Below are positions 8,224 to 16,874 of a stretch of DNA of 64,000 nucleotides, in pieces. Position numbers and translations under genes: made by a program. The DNA is from Woeseiaceae bacterium (GTDB taxonomy: Bacteria > Pseudomonadota > Gammaproteobacteria > Steroidobacterales > Woeseiaceae). The stretch lies in assembly GCA_021773135.1 (NCBI GenBank), contig JAJFKP010000012.1:1-64000 (forward strand), given 5' to 3'. Each line of letters opens with the position of its first letter. Positions within the stretch are counted from its first letter, which is position 1. The notes under the pieces are model-generated. The model saw only the letters and a program-made list of their open reading frames with translations, was not told the origin of the DNA and searched no databases.

Positions 8224-9407
8224 GACTCGTTGCCCGAAGGTGCGTTCGTGGCGGCATCAAATGCTTGTTGCAGGTCATTCCAAAGGTCGCTCGGGTCCTC
8301 GAGCCCAACGAAAAGTCGAATCATGCCTGGCGGTACGCCGAAATCGACAGCCGCGTTGTTTGCTCCAAACTGGCTGTGTGAAACAGCGGCCGGAACGACC
8401 AGGCTTTCGTAGCCTCCCCAACTGACGCCGAGACGAAATAACGCTAATGCGTCGCAAAAGAGCGGAATATTAATAGCTTCGCTTACCTCGAAACTGAACA
8501 GCCCGCCGTAACCCCGAAGCGGCGAAAAATCCTGCTTTTGTATGGCAGGATGGCAGACGCGCTTTACATTTTTGTGCTCGGCGAGTTTATGTGCAATCTG
8601 CAATCCGCTGTCGTGATGTCGCTGTATGCGTAGTGGCAACGTGCGCAAACCGCGTATCAGTCTGGCCGCGTCCTGTGCTGACAGGCATGCACCCAGGTAG
8701 GGTCTGACATCCTGATCGATGCGCTCGATCAGTTGCTTGCTGCCTGCCACGACGCCCGCAACGGTATCGCTGTGGCCGGATATATATTTGGTTGCCGAAT
8801 GAACGACCAGGTCGACGCCAAGCTGTAACGGGTTTTGGTTAATCGGCGAAGCCCAGCTGTTGTCCGCAATGGTCAGGACCGATTCCGCACGTGCCAGCTT
8901 CGCCAGTGTTGCAAGGTCCTGCTCTTCGAACATCCACGTGTTCGGGCTTTCAAGGTACAGAAGTTTCGCACCCGGCAGATTCTTCTTTACGTCATCAATA
9001 TCAGTGCCATCGACAAATACGGTTTCGATATCGAGTCGCGCACACGGTCCACGCAGCAAACGATAGGTATCTGCATAGACATTCTTGATACACACGACGC
9101 GGTCGCCGGGCCGCACAATACTCAGAATCGCATTGCTGATTGCCGCCATACCGCTGCTGAATGCAAGCGCCGCCTCGCCAACTTCGAGAGTCGCGATCTT
9201 GTCGTGCAGCACCGAGTTGGTTGGATTATCGACCCTCGAGTACACAGCCTGGTGCACATCACCGAGATAGCGATCGACCATTGCCTGGTAGCTGGCGAAA
9301 GTAAACAGGGACGTCTGGTAGATGGGTGGTGCGATGGCGCCTTCCGCATGGGGATCATCGTGCACCAGCTGGGTCTCGACAGACAGCGATGGGTTCTTCT
9401 GGTTCAT
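8220..9407 (-). CDS. Cys/Met metabolism PLP-dependent enzyme (cystathionine beta-lyase type)
   Basis: A 395-aa gamma-family PLP enzyme. Motifs: AIAPPIYQTSLFTF, YSRVDNPTNSVLHDKIATLE (phosphate-binding Tyr and Arg), SSGMAAISNAIL, ADNSWASPINQNP (PLP Asp), and the Schiff-base lysine in VVHSATKYISGHSDTVAG. The WAS in place of the usual TFA/TWA and the late VSWGGYESLVVPAAVSHS resemble MetC-like beta-lyases. It is coupled to the NhaC-type transporter by a 4-bp overlap, mirroring the lyase-permease pair at 998-3543. It is divergent from the phosphonate-region gene at 9584. Confidence 0.85.
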   Translation of the reverse strand: MNQKNPSLSVETQLVHDDPHAEGAIAPPIYQTSLFTFASYQAMVDRYLGDVHQAVYSRVDNPTNSVLHDKIATLEVGEAALAFSSGMAAISNAILSIVRPGDRVVCIKNVYADTYRLLRGPCARLDIETVFVDGTDIDDVKKNLPGAKLLYLESPNTWMFEEQDLATLAKLARAESVLTIADNSWASPINQNPLQLGVDLVVHSATKYISGHSDTVAGVVAGSKQLIERIDQDVRPYLGACLSAQDAARLIRGLRTLPLRIQRHHDSGLQIAHKLAEHKNVKRVCHPAIQKQDFSPLRGYGGLFSFEVSEAINIPLFCDALALFRLGVSWGGYESLVVPAAVSHSQFGANNAAVDFGVPPGMIRLFVGLEDPSDLWNDLQQAFDAATNAPSGNES

Positions 9408-9547
9408 TCGCTCTGATCAGGTATGGGGGACAATGTGAACTCTACACGATGCGCGTCTCATTTGGTCGCGGCGCAACAGTTCGCTTGAGCAGATTGCCGG
9501 CACAGGATTGCCTTGAATCCCGGGTTGGGAATTGCCGCACCCGTTCC

Positions 9548-9576
9548 TTTTCAACCCTGGCAAAAGCCGCTATAAC
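9548..9576 (+). promoter_or_regulatory. Candidate sigma-70 promoter, transcript nearly leaderless
   Basis: TTTTCA at 9548-9553 and TATAAC at 9571-9576 are separated by 17 bp. A start point about seven bases downstream of the -10 box would fall next to the ATG at 9584. The sequence TATAACAAAATGC from 9571 recurs exactly in the promoter at 23310. The -35 box matches the consensus at only four of six positions. Confidence 0.4.
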
Positions 9577-9583
9577 AAAATGC

Positions 9584-11626
9584 ATGCATGTAGGCCCCAC
9601 AACCAGGTTGCTACTTTCTCTTGCCGGAACGCCGGTGCTGCTATTCATATCGCCGTCGATTACGGTGTACTTGTCCAGCCAGGCCGAGCTCAATCACGAC
9701 CTTGGCGTGATAAATCCGTTTGTCTTTGCTGCGCTGGTCGTATTCACCCTGACATCTGCTTGTTACCTGGTGGCGGAGGCCGTCATCGGGCGTCAAACCG
9801 AACCTCGCGCGCTACCCGTACCGCTGGCCACCTACTACCTGGCCGGACCCGTTTTTCTGGCGTACTCATTGCTGCGAGAGGCTCCGCTGCCGCTGTTGGA
9901 GCAGCTGGCAGGCGTTATTGTGGGCGGTGCCGCCCTGTTTATCGGCGCCGCATTGCTTGCCACACGAGCAAATCGGCACGGCGCCGTCAGCTTTTTTGCT
10001 GTCCTGAGCGTGGCCTTTATCTTGTCCGAGACCTATCGACTGGCATCCGGCATCGAGCAGCCATCGCCGATGGACAAGACGCCAGAACCGGAACTGGTGC
10101 TAACAGACCGCGGCAGAGATTTGCCCAATATCTACCATCTCATTCTCGACGGCTATCAAAGCGATATATTTGCAATGGTTCTGACAGAACAAATGAAGTC
10201 TGAGATGTCCGATTTCACCTGGTACTCCGAGGCAACGGCCCTGTATGACCAGACGGTATGGTCAGTGCCCTCTGTCATGTTGGGCACGCAATTCAATTAC
10301 GCAAGAAGTCACGCACAATATCAGCGCGACGCCTTCAACAGCACGTCATCATTGCTGCATGAGGTGCGTGACGCGGGTTACCTGACGGTCGCATACAGCA
10401 GGAAGCTGTATCAGTTTGACTACGACTTGTTCGATGTCATGACCGAACATTTTGACAACATGGACACTAAAGTCCTGGACGACACAGAAGATTTTGCCAC
10501 GTTGTGGGTCTATCGCAATATGCCAAAGGTAGTGAGCCTGGCCATGGCAAAACGAAACTTTCTGATCAGCCCGGCCGATATCAGGAATCTGGGTGCACAG
10601 ACGTTCCTGGCGGATTCCGCCGCGCTCGAATCGAAATTAAGTTTCGATAATATTCTCATCGAAGAGTCAAATCTGCCGGCGACCGGACGCTACACTTTTG
10701 TGCACCTTGGCGTTCCCCATGACCCTTTCGTGCTCGCGGCAGATTGTTCAGAATCGCGCTCCGGTAATGTCATTACACAATCGCAATGCGCCGCACTACT
10801 GGTAACGAAATTTCTGAAGCGTCTCAAAAGCCTTGATCGCTACGATGACGCGTTGATCCTTATTCATGGGGATCACGGCGAGCGGTACCTTGTAGATGGC
10901 TCCAACCTGACAGAAATCGAGCATCGATCTCACCGGACATTGCTGTTACTGAAACCCCCTTCTGCAAATTCCCCTCAGCCACTTGAAGAATCACGAATCG
11001 CGGCTACGTTGCTCGATATTGCCCCGACGGTCTACGATTTTATGGGCAGGGAGTCGCTTGCTCACGAAGGACTATCGCTCATTCGTGACGAATATGACGG
11101 ATTTGTCGGACGCGAAAGAACCTATAGCGTGGCCATTGGCGAAAGCGCTTTACGGCAGCACAGGGTGGATGGCCATACCCTGATTTTTGACAAGGACCGG
11201 CAATTATCGGTTAACGCGGTCGACATTGATATATTAATCAGCGCTGCGGCGCCGGCGCCTCTGAATGAGATTATTGAGGCCGAAAACGGCACAATGACCA
11301 AGAACACCACCGTCGAATCTCGCCTGCCGGGTTCACATGGGTCTTACACCAGCAATGGCAGCATCAAGTTCCGCTTTGAATTGGCGGAGCCGGCAGTTGT
11401 ACAGCTGCAGGCTCGATTAGTTGCACCGGGCGCCAACAATAACTCGAGCTATGTTCGGATCGATAACAATGAAGCCGAAGTCTGGCACATGAATATATCC
11501 AAGAACTGGAATTGGCAGGCTTTTGACTCCTCCTGGGAGCTGGCGCCGGGAAAACATTTGCTGTCGATCGAGTCTCGTGAGCAGATCTTTCTGGATCAGC
11601 TGAAGCTGGTCGTTGAAGAAATCTAA
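9584..11626 (+). CDS. Membrane-anchored alkaline-phosphatase/sulfatase-superfamily protein
   Basis: From the ATG at 9584 the product is 680 aa; the open frame reaches back to 9326 but those codons show no family features. About five hydrophobic helices occupy residues 10-160. A periplasmic phosphatase/sulfatase-fold domain follows, with the metal-site start LPNIYHLILDGYQSD, a candidate Thr/Ser nucleophile region (YDQTVWSVPSVMLGTQ) and the metal ligands in LILIHGDHGERY. No CxPSR formylglycine motif is seen, so it may be a phosphatase, phosphodiesterase or transferase rather than a sulfatase. Residues about 570-680 look like a beta-sandwich carbohydrate-binding module (ENGTMTKNTTVESRLPGS, ending in LLSIESREQIFLDQLKLVV). 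The TagB/TagF-like and phosphonate genes lie downstream. Confidence 0.8.
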   Translation: MHVGPTTRLLLSLAGTPVLLFISPSITVYLSSQAELNHDLGVINPFVFAALVVFTLTSACYLVAEAVIGRQTEPRALPVPLATYYLAGPVFLAYSLLREAPLPLLEQLAGVIVGGAALFIGAALLATRANRHGAVSFFAVLSVAFILSETYRLASGIEQPSPMDKTPEPELVLTDRGRDLPNIYHLILDGYQSDIFAMVLTEQMKSEMSDFTWYSEATALYDQTVWSVPSVMLGTQFNYARSHAQYQRDAFNSTSSLLHEVRDAGYLTVAYSRKLYQFDYDLFDVMTEHFDNMDTKVLDDTEDFATLWVYRNMPKVVSLAMAKRNFLISPADIRNLGAQTFLADSAALESKLSFDNILIEESNLPATGRYTFVHLGVPHDPFVLAADCSESRSGNVITQSQCAALLVTKFLKRLKSLDRYDDALILIHGDHGERYLVDGSNLTEIEHRSHRTLLLLKPPSANSPQPLEESRIAATLLDIAPTVYDFMGRESLAHEGLSLIRDEYDGFVGRERTYSVAIGESALRQHRVDGHTLIFDKDRQLSVNAVDIDILISAAAPAPLNEIIEAENGTMTKNTTVESRLPGSHGSYTSNGSIKFRFELAEPAVVQLQARLVAPGANNNSSYVRIDNNEAEVWHMNISKNWNWQAFDSSWELAPGKHLLSIESREQIFLDQLKLVVEEI

Positions 11627-11753
11627 TGTCAACCGCGGCAACGCGATCCGTTTGCAGCACGCCTGTCGGCCGGGGTACGATGCGGGCAATTCTCCCAGCA
11701 CCCGGCTGACACCTTCCGACCCTCGACTTTGAAGCCAAGGTGCATCTAATTCA

Positions 11754-12908
11754 ATGTTATTGATAAAGGAATTCGTCTCGCTGTGGCGGATTCGCTTCCG
11801 GACACCGCTGCCGGAACGCGCGGTCATATTTTATTCGGAACACGAAAGTTATTTCGCATACTTTGATGGCCTCATTGATGCACTCAAAGCGAAACACGCA
11901 GATCCCTTCTGCTACGTTACTTCCGATATCAACGACCCGATCCTGACATCCGACAGTCCAGGCGTGCGCGCCTTTTACCTGAACAAACTGTTGCCGCTTT
12001 TCATGAAATTCGTTAACTGTCGTGTTTTCGTCATGACCTTGACCGATCTCGACAAGTTTCATCTACAGCGTTCCGTCAACCCGGTTCACTACGTCTACGT
12101 TTTTCACGCAATGAACAGTACGCACATGGCTTATCGCCACGGTGCATTTGATCATTATGACTCGATACTCTGCACCGGCCCCTATCAGGTCAGGGAATTG
12201 CAGCGTGATGCAGAAATTCGTTCAATTGGAAATCGAACATTGGTTGAGGCCGGTTACTCACGCCTCGAACGAATTCATTCTGCCTGGTCTTCACGACAGG
12301 CCGGGATCAACGCGTCGTCGCCGCGAACCGTGCTCATTGCGCCGTCCTGGGCGGCTAGCAACGTGTTGGAGAAACATGGCATAGAGCTGGTTACCGCGCT
12401 ACGGAATGCCAATTTCAATGTAATTGTTCGACCTCACCCGGAAACCAACAAACGTTATCCGGAATTGAGTACAGACCTGCAGCAGGCGTTTTCCGCAGAC
12501 AGCGGCTTTCAGCTGGAACGCTCGGTGCGCACTGACGATTCCATGCTGGCAGCCGACGTGCTGATCACCGACTGGTCGGGGATTGCGCTTGAATATGCTT
12601 TTGGCACGGAACGACCGGTTCTGTACATGGATGTACCGCGTAAAGTCCACAATGACCGATATGAGGAACTTGGCATCGAACCATTCGAAGCCAGTATGCG
12701 CAACGAACTTGGAATCGTTATGGCGCCGGAACAAATCGACAATATTGCTGACTTTGTGAACCAGTTGGTGAACAACCGACAGCGATATCGGGACCAAATC
12801 GTTAGACTTAGGTCAGAGAATGTATTCAACTTCGGTCATTCCGGTGAAATTGGCGCGCAGTACCTATGCGAGCTACTCTCATCTGACGTCCAATCGCAGA
12901 GTAATTGA
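11754..12908 (+). CDS. CDP-glycerol:glycerophosphotransferase (TagB/TagF) family protein
   Basis: A 384-aa protein without signal peptide, with the GT-B-like fold of the Glyphos_transf family. The donor-binding C-half has VRPHPETNKRYPEL and VLITDWSGIALEYAFGTERP, the two hallmark segments of TagF-type enzymes. In Gram-positives these move glycerol phosphate or ribitol phosphate from CDP-alcohols to teichoic acid. Here, three bases upstream of a cytidylyltransferase-PEP mutase fusion, the donor could instead be a CMP-phosphonate such as CMP-2-hydroxyethylphosphonate, made by the next gene, and the acceptor a surface glycan or lipid. The family is well supported; the donor is inference. Confidence 0.85.
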   Translation: MLLIKEFVSLWRIRFRTPLPERAVIFYSEHESYFAYFDGLIDALKAKHADPFCYVTSDINDPILTSDSPGVRAFYLNKLLPLFMKFVNCRVFVMTLTDLDKFHLQRSVNPVHYVYVFHAMNSTHMAYRHGAFDHYDSILCTGPYQVRELQRDAEIRSIGNRTLVEAGYSRLERIHSAWSSRQAGINASSPRTVLIAPSWAASNVLEKHGIELVTALRNANFNVIVRPHPETNKRYPELSTDLQQAFSADSGFQLERSVRTDDSMLAADVLITDWSGIALEYAFGTERPVLYMDVPRKVHNDRYEELGIEPFEASMRNELGIVMAPEQIDNIADFVNQLVNNRQRYRDQIVRLRSENVFNFGHSGEIGAQYLCELLSSDVQSQSN

Positions 12909-12911
12909 GCT

Positions 12912-14216
12912 TTGAAAAAGAAAAAATCAGTCTATGTCGGGATGAGCGCCGATCTTGTCCATCCCGGGCATTTGAATGTAATTCAGGTTGCGCGGGAGTT
13001 GGGCGAGGTAACGTTAGGACTGCTGACGGACGAGGCAATCGCGACCTATAAACGCCTGCCCTTCATGTCGTTTGAGCAACGCAAGATAGTCGCCGAGAAT
13101 ATCAAGGGCGTAAAGCGTGTAATTGCACAGGAGACGCTCGATTATGTTCCGAACCTGCGCAAGGTTCGGCCGCATTATGTGGTTCATGGCGACGACTGGA
13201 AAACTGGCACGCAGCGCGAAGTCCGGCAGGCAGTAATCGATACCCTGGCCGAATGGGGCGGCCAGCTCGTCGAGCCGTCTTATACGCCGGGAATTTCTTC
13301 GACGGCCCTTAATGTCGCAAACAAAGAAATTGGTACGACGCCGGAGATTCGAATGAAACAATTCCGCCGTCTGCTTATGGCGAAACCGTTGGTACGCGTT
13401 CTGGAAGCCCATAGCGGACTATCGGGCTTGATCGTCGAGAAAGCGCGCGTTGAAATTGACGATCGACCGCGCGAGTTTGACGCCATGTGGCTTAGCAGCC
13501 TGACGGATTCAACGTTGAAGGGTAAACCCGATATTGAGTTCGTCGACCTGACCTCGAGAGTAAGCACGATCAGCGACATACTCGAAGTTACAACGAAGCC
13601 GGTTATTTATGACGGCGATACGGGCGGCTATCCTGACCAATTCGCGCTGACGGTGCGCCGCCTGGAGCGACTTGGTGTATCTGCAATTATTATCGAAGAC
13701 AAGGTCGGCCTGAAGAGGAACTCGCTTTATGGGACGAGCGCGCAACAGACGCAGGATAGTATAGAAGGGTTTTGCGAGAAAATCGTCGCCGGGAATAACG
13801 CCCGAGTGACCGAAGATTTCGTCATCATTGCGAGAATAGAGAGCCTGATTCTCGAGGCAGGCCTGGAAGACGCTCTACAGCGGGCTGCTGCCTATATTGA
13901 GGCTGGCGTATTTGGAATCATGATTCACAGCAAGAATGAGTCTCCGGATGAAATTCTTGAGTTTTGCCGGGAATACACCAACAGGGGACTCCAGGCACCG
14001 CTCGTTGTCGTGCCGACCACTTACGACCGGATTACCGAGCAAGAGCTCATCGATGCCGGAGCCCGCGTCGTGATCTACGCCAATCACCTCCTCAGGGCGT
14101 CTTATCCGGCAATGGTAAAAACTGCCGAAACCATTCTACGGCACGGTCGCGGCCATGAAGCCGCAAAAGAATGTATGTCGATCAAAGACATTCTGAACGT
14201 TTTTGACGGGGGCTAA
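12912..14216 (+). CDS. Bifunctional cytidylyltransferase-phosphoenolpyruvate mutase (Fom1-like)
   Basis: A 434-aa fusion starting at a TTG. Residues 5-135 are a cytidylyltransferase of the nucleotidyltransferase fold ([20 protein letters not shown] with the HxGH motif, and [11 protein letters not shown] as the equivalent of the RTxGISTT loop). Residues about 155-430 are PEP mutase with the definitive EDKxxxKxNS signature ([17 protein letters not shown]) and the [12 protein letters not shown] metal-site motif. PEP mutase makes phosphonopyruvate from PEP and so opens phosphonate biosynthesis. The same domain order is found in Fom1 of fosfomycin-producing Streptomyces, whose N-domain attaches CMP to 2-hydroxyethylphosphonate. 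Three-base gaps link it to both neighbours. Confidence 0.93.
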   Translation: MKKKKSVYVGMSADLVHPGHLNVIQVARELGEVTLGLLTDEAIATYKRLPFMSFEQRKIVAENIKGVKRVIAQETLDYVPNLRKVRPHYVVHGDDWKTGTQREVRQAVIDTLAEWGGQLVEPSYTPGISSTALNVANKEIGTTPEIRMKQFRRLLMAKPLVRVLEAHSGLSGLIVEKARVEIDDRPREFDAMWLSSLTDSTLKGKPDIEFVDLTSRVSTISDILEVTTKPVIYDGDTGGYPDQFALTVRRLERLGVSAIIIEDKVGLKRNSLYGTSAQQTQDSIEGFCEKIVAGNNARVTEDFVIIARIESLILEAGLEDALQRAAAYIEAGVFGIMIHSKNESPDEILEFCREYTNRGLQAPLVVVPTTYDRITEQELIDAGARVVIYANHLLRASYPAMVKTAETILRHGRGHEAAKECMSIKDILNVFDGG

Positions 14217-14219
14217 TGC

Positions 14220-15344
14220 GTGCTTTCGCCGGCATTATTTTACGCCAGCCTGCGTGCCGCAAATATCGACTTTTTTGCCGGAGTCCCTGACTCCCTCTTG
14301 AAAGATTTCTGTGCGTACGTGGCTGATCATGCGGCAGCAGACGCGAATCTGATCGCGGCCAACGAAGGCGCGGCGATCGCGCTCGCTGCCGGTCATCACC
14401 TCGCAACAGGGCGCTGTGCGCTGGTTTACTTGCAGAATTCGGGTCTGGGCAATGCCCTGAATCCGCTGGTATCGCTGGCCGATTCCGGGGTCTACTCGAT
14501 CCCCATGCTAATCCTCGTTGGCTGGCGCGGCGAACCCGGTAAGTCCGATGAGCCTCAGCATGTAAAACAGGGACGGACTACTCGCGAACTTCTGGACTGT
14601 ATTGGCATTCCGCACGAGGTTCTCCCGACGGATGCTGATGAAACTCGAAAGCTCGTATTGCGAGCAACCAAATACATGCACGAAAATCAGTCGCCGTTTG
14701 CCATCGTCGTATCGGATGGCACTTTTGACAAGTATGCGCACGTTCCGGTTTCCTCCGGGTTTGAAATGCGGCGCGAAGACGCCGTTCGTGGCGTTGCCTC
14801 GAAAGTCGGGACATCCGCCACCATCGTGGCGACAACCGGCAAGACCGCCCGTGAGCTGTTTGAGTATCGATCCGAGGCCGGTGATGGTCATGCAAGCGAC
14901 TTCCTGACGGTTGGTTCAATGGGCCACGCATCGCAGATTGCCATGGCTATTGCGTTGGCGCGCAGGGACAGACAGGTTGTCTGTCTCGACGGTGACGGTG
15001 CCTTAATCATGCACATGGGGTCGTTGGCGATCAGCGGCACGAACGGCACAAAAAATTTCAAGCACATTGTCGTCAACAATGGCGCGCATGACTCTGTCGG
15101 TGGTCAGCCTACCGCCGGCCACGACATCAATATTTGCGAAATTGCCAGGGCATGTTGCTATCTCAGTGCCGAACGCATAGTAGAGCCCGGTGATCTCGAC
15201 GAGGCGATCGACCGTCTCCTGCAGACAGACGGGCCTGCACTTCTCGAGATCGTTACCAATACAGGGGCAAGAAGCGACCTGGGTCGGCCGACGATTTCAC
15301 CAATTGAGAACAAACTGAGTTTCATGCGGAATTTAGAGGAATGA
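14220..15344 (+). CDS. Phosphonopyruvate decarboxylase (Fom2/Ppd-like)
   Basis: A thiamine-diphosphate enzyme of 374 aa that pulls the unfavourable PEP mutase reaction by decarboxylating phosphonopyruvate to phosphonoacetaldehyde. The pyrimidine-binding half shows FFAGVPDSLLKDFCAYV and the catalytic Glu in NEGAAIALAAGHHLATG. The C-half has the TPP motif GDGALIMHMGSLAISGT, ending at VVNNGAHDSVGGQPT. Length and the single-chain two-domain layout match known phosphonopyruvate decarboxylases. It starts at a GTG three bases after the Fom1-like stop and is followed four bases later by the dehydrogenase gene. Confidence 0.93.
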   Translation: MLSPALFYASLRAANIDFFAGVPDSLLKDFCAYVADHAAADANLIAANEGAAIALAAGHHLATGRCALVYLQNSGLGNALNPLVSLADSGVYSIPMLILVGWRGEPGKSDEPQHVKQGRTTRELLDCIGIPHEVLPTDADETRKLVLRATKYMHENQSPFAIVVSDGTFDKYAHVPVSSGFEMRREDAVRGVASKVGTSATIVATTGKTARELFEYRSEAGDGHASDFLTVGSMGHASQIAMAIALARRDRQVVCLDGDGALIMHMGSLAISGTNGTKNFKHIVVNNGAHDSVGGQPTAGHDINICEIARACCYLSAERIVEPGDLDEAIDRLLQTDGPALLEIVTNTGARSDLGRPTISPIENKLSFMRNLEE

Positions 15345-15348
15345 CGCA

Positions 15349-16512
15349 ATGGCGGTTGTTTGTGCGCCCGGCGCGATAGCTGATTTAGAGAAGATTCTTG
15401 ATGCGCGCAATTGCAGGCGCATATTCCTGGTTTCGGGTCGCAACTCGTTGCAGCGCTCTGGTGCAGGTCGCACGCTTGCCAATTTGCTGCATTCCTGTGA
15501 AGTTACTCACTTTTCCGATGTCAAGCAGAACCCGTCGCTTGAGCAACTTGAATCAGGATTGGCGGCATTTCGGGATGCACAGCCCGACCTGATCATCGGA
15601 GTGGGCGGTGGCTCCGCGATGGACATGGCCAAACTCATCAAGATTTTTTCCAACCAGTCACAGCCACCGCGCCACTATGTCGAAGGCGATGCCACCCTGA
15701 GGTCAGCGACCGTGCCGCTCGTGGCCATTCCAACCACCGCCGGTTCAGGCAGCCAGGCCACTCATTTTGCAGTGCTCTATATCGGGACAACGAAATTTTC
15801 GGTAGCACATGCATCGATGCTTCCGGACGAAGCACTCGTCGATCCCGCGTTTTCACGAAGTGTGCCACCTGCCGTTGCGGCGTCGGCCGGGCTCGACGCC
15901 CTCAACCAGGGAATCGAATCGTACTGGTCCATTCATTCGACTAACGAATCGAAAGCAATGGCGAGAAACGCAATTGAACTGACCTGGGGCGGATTGCATG
16001 AGATCGCGGGTGATCCGGGTGACGATGTCTACCTGGCAATGGCGACCGGTGCACAACGCGCAGGCGAGGCAATCAACATCACCAAGACCACGGCACCGCA
16101 TGCCATTTCCTATCCGATAACCGCTTATTTTGGCGTGCCGCACGGACACGCAACAGGACTCATTCTGGCAGCTGTGCTGCGCTACAACGCGGTCGTTTCC
16201 GGGGCAGACTGTCTCGACAGCCGGGGCCCGACCTATGTAAAGAAAACTATTGCTGAAATCGCCGTGCTGCTGGGGAAACCTGATGCGAACGCTGCAGCCG
16301 ATGCCTACAATGACATGATGGATGCGTTGGGTCTGAGCCGAAATTTCTGTGCATTGGGGATTCGTTCGAGGAACGATATCGAAATGATTGTCGAGCACGG
16401 ATTCAATCCGCAACGCGTCAGGAACAACCCGCGTCTCGTTACGGCGTCAGCGTTGAGGATGATGCTGCAAGAACTGCAATCCCCTGCAAGACCGCCGCCA
16501 AACGGGGACTAA
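15349..16512 (+). CDS. Iron-type alcohol dehydrogenase, probable phosphonoacetaldehyde reductase (FomC/PhpC-like)
   Basis: A 387-aa type III alcohol dehydrogenase. NAD(P) binding is shown by GVGGGSAMDMAKLIK and IPTTAGSGSQATHF. Metal ligands are Asp and His residues in SAGLDALNQGIESYWS, HAISYPITAYFGVPHGHATG and downstream. A GAGGA ribosome site lies eight bases before the ATG. In this setting it should reduce phosphonoacetaldehyde to 2-hydroxyethylphosphonate, as FomC does in fosfomycin and PhpC in phosphinothricin biosynthesis. No AEP transaminase is visible nearby, which favours 2-HEP over 2-aminoethylphosphonate as the product. Last gene of the tight operon; its 3' end overlaps the convergent 78-aa gene by 4 bp. 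Confidence 0.88.
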   Translation: MAVVCAPGAIADLEKILDARNCRRIFLVSGRNSLQRSGAGRTLANLLHSCEVTHFSDVKQNPSLEQLESGLAAFRDAQPDLIIGVGGGSAMDMAKLIKIFSNQSQPPRHYVEGDATLRSATVPLVAIPTTAGSGSQATHFAVLYIGTTKFSVAHASMLPDEALVDPAFSRSVPPAVAASAGLDALNQGIESYWSIHSTNESKAMARNAIELTWGGLHEIAGDPGDDVYLAMATGAQRAGEAINITKTTAPHAISYPITAYFGVPHGHATGLILAAVLRYNAVVSGADCLDSRGPTYVKKTIAEIAVLLGKPDANAAADAYNDMMDALGLSRNFCALGIRSRNDIEMIVEHGFNPQRVRNNPRLVTASALRMMLQELQSPARPPPNGD

Positions 16513-16745
16513 CCGTTTTCTGCCGGATCGTCGGCCGTGGTATCGACATCCTGCTCGTTCTCCCTGGATGAGAACAGCGACTTCAATTTGTACCAGTAGG
16601 TCTTGACAAGCATTGTGATTGCCGCGAAAAAACCCACAATTGCGGACATGATCGCACTGCCGGAGCCCGGGTCAATATAGGCCATGGCAGGTGCCGCGAA
16701 CGTAAGCAGGATAATCGACGATAGAATCAGGTTTGACGATTTCAT
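16509..16745 (-). CDS. Small exported membrane protein with YIDPGSGS motif
   Basis: A 78-aa product: a signal peptide or first helix (LILSSIILLTFAAPAMA), the motif YIDPGSGSAIMSAIVGFF, a transmembrane segment, then TYWYKLKSLFSS and an acidic tail. As far as I recall, short proteins with this YIDPGxGS and KTYWYKxKxFF layout sit beside alkaline-phosphatase-fold and polysaccharide genes, so I take it as real despite its size. The function is unknown; a membrane-assembly partner of the phosphonate/glycan machinery is possible. It follows the YidC paralogue on the same strand. Confidence 0.7.
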   Translation of the reverse strand: MKSSNLILSSIILLTFAAPAMAYIDPGSGSAIMSAIVGFFAAITMLVKTYWYKLKSLFSSRENEQDVDTTADDPAENG

Positions 16746-16874
16746 GTTTTGCCTTTGATGCTGTGGGCGCGGTGCCCGGTTATGCAGGTGCAGATAAACT
16801 GACTTGGTGGTTGATATTCTACGCTGTGCCGGCGCCGAGGTTGTGCCCGACGTCTCATTTTCCCTCGCCCCCGG

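Noticed and set aside
15853-16413. A 186-codon open frame on the minus strand
   Set aside because: It is antisense to the iron alcohol dehydrogenase, which has complete motifs; the Cys- and Arg-rich product looks like a frame shadow.
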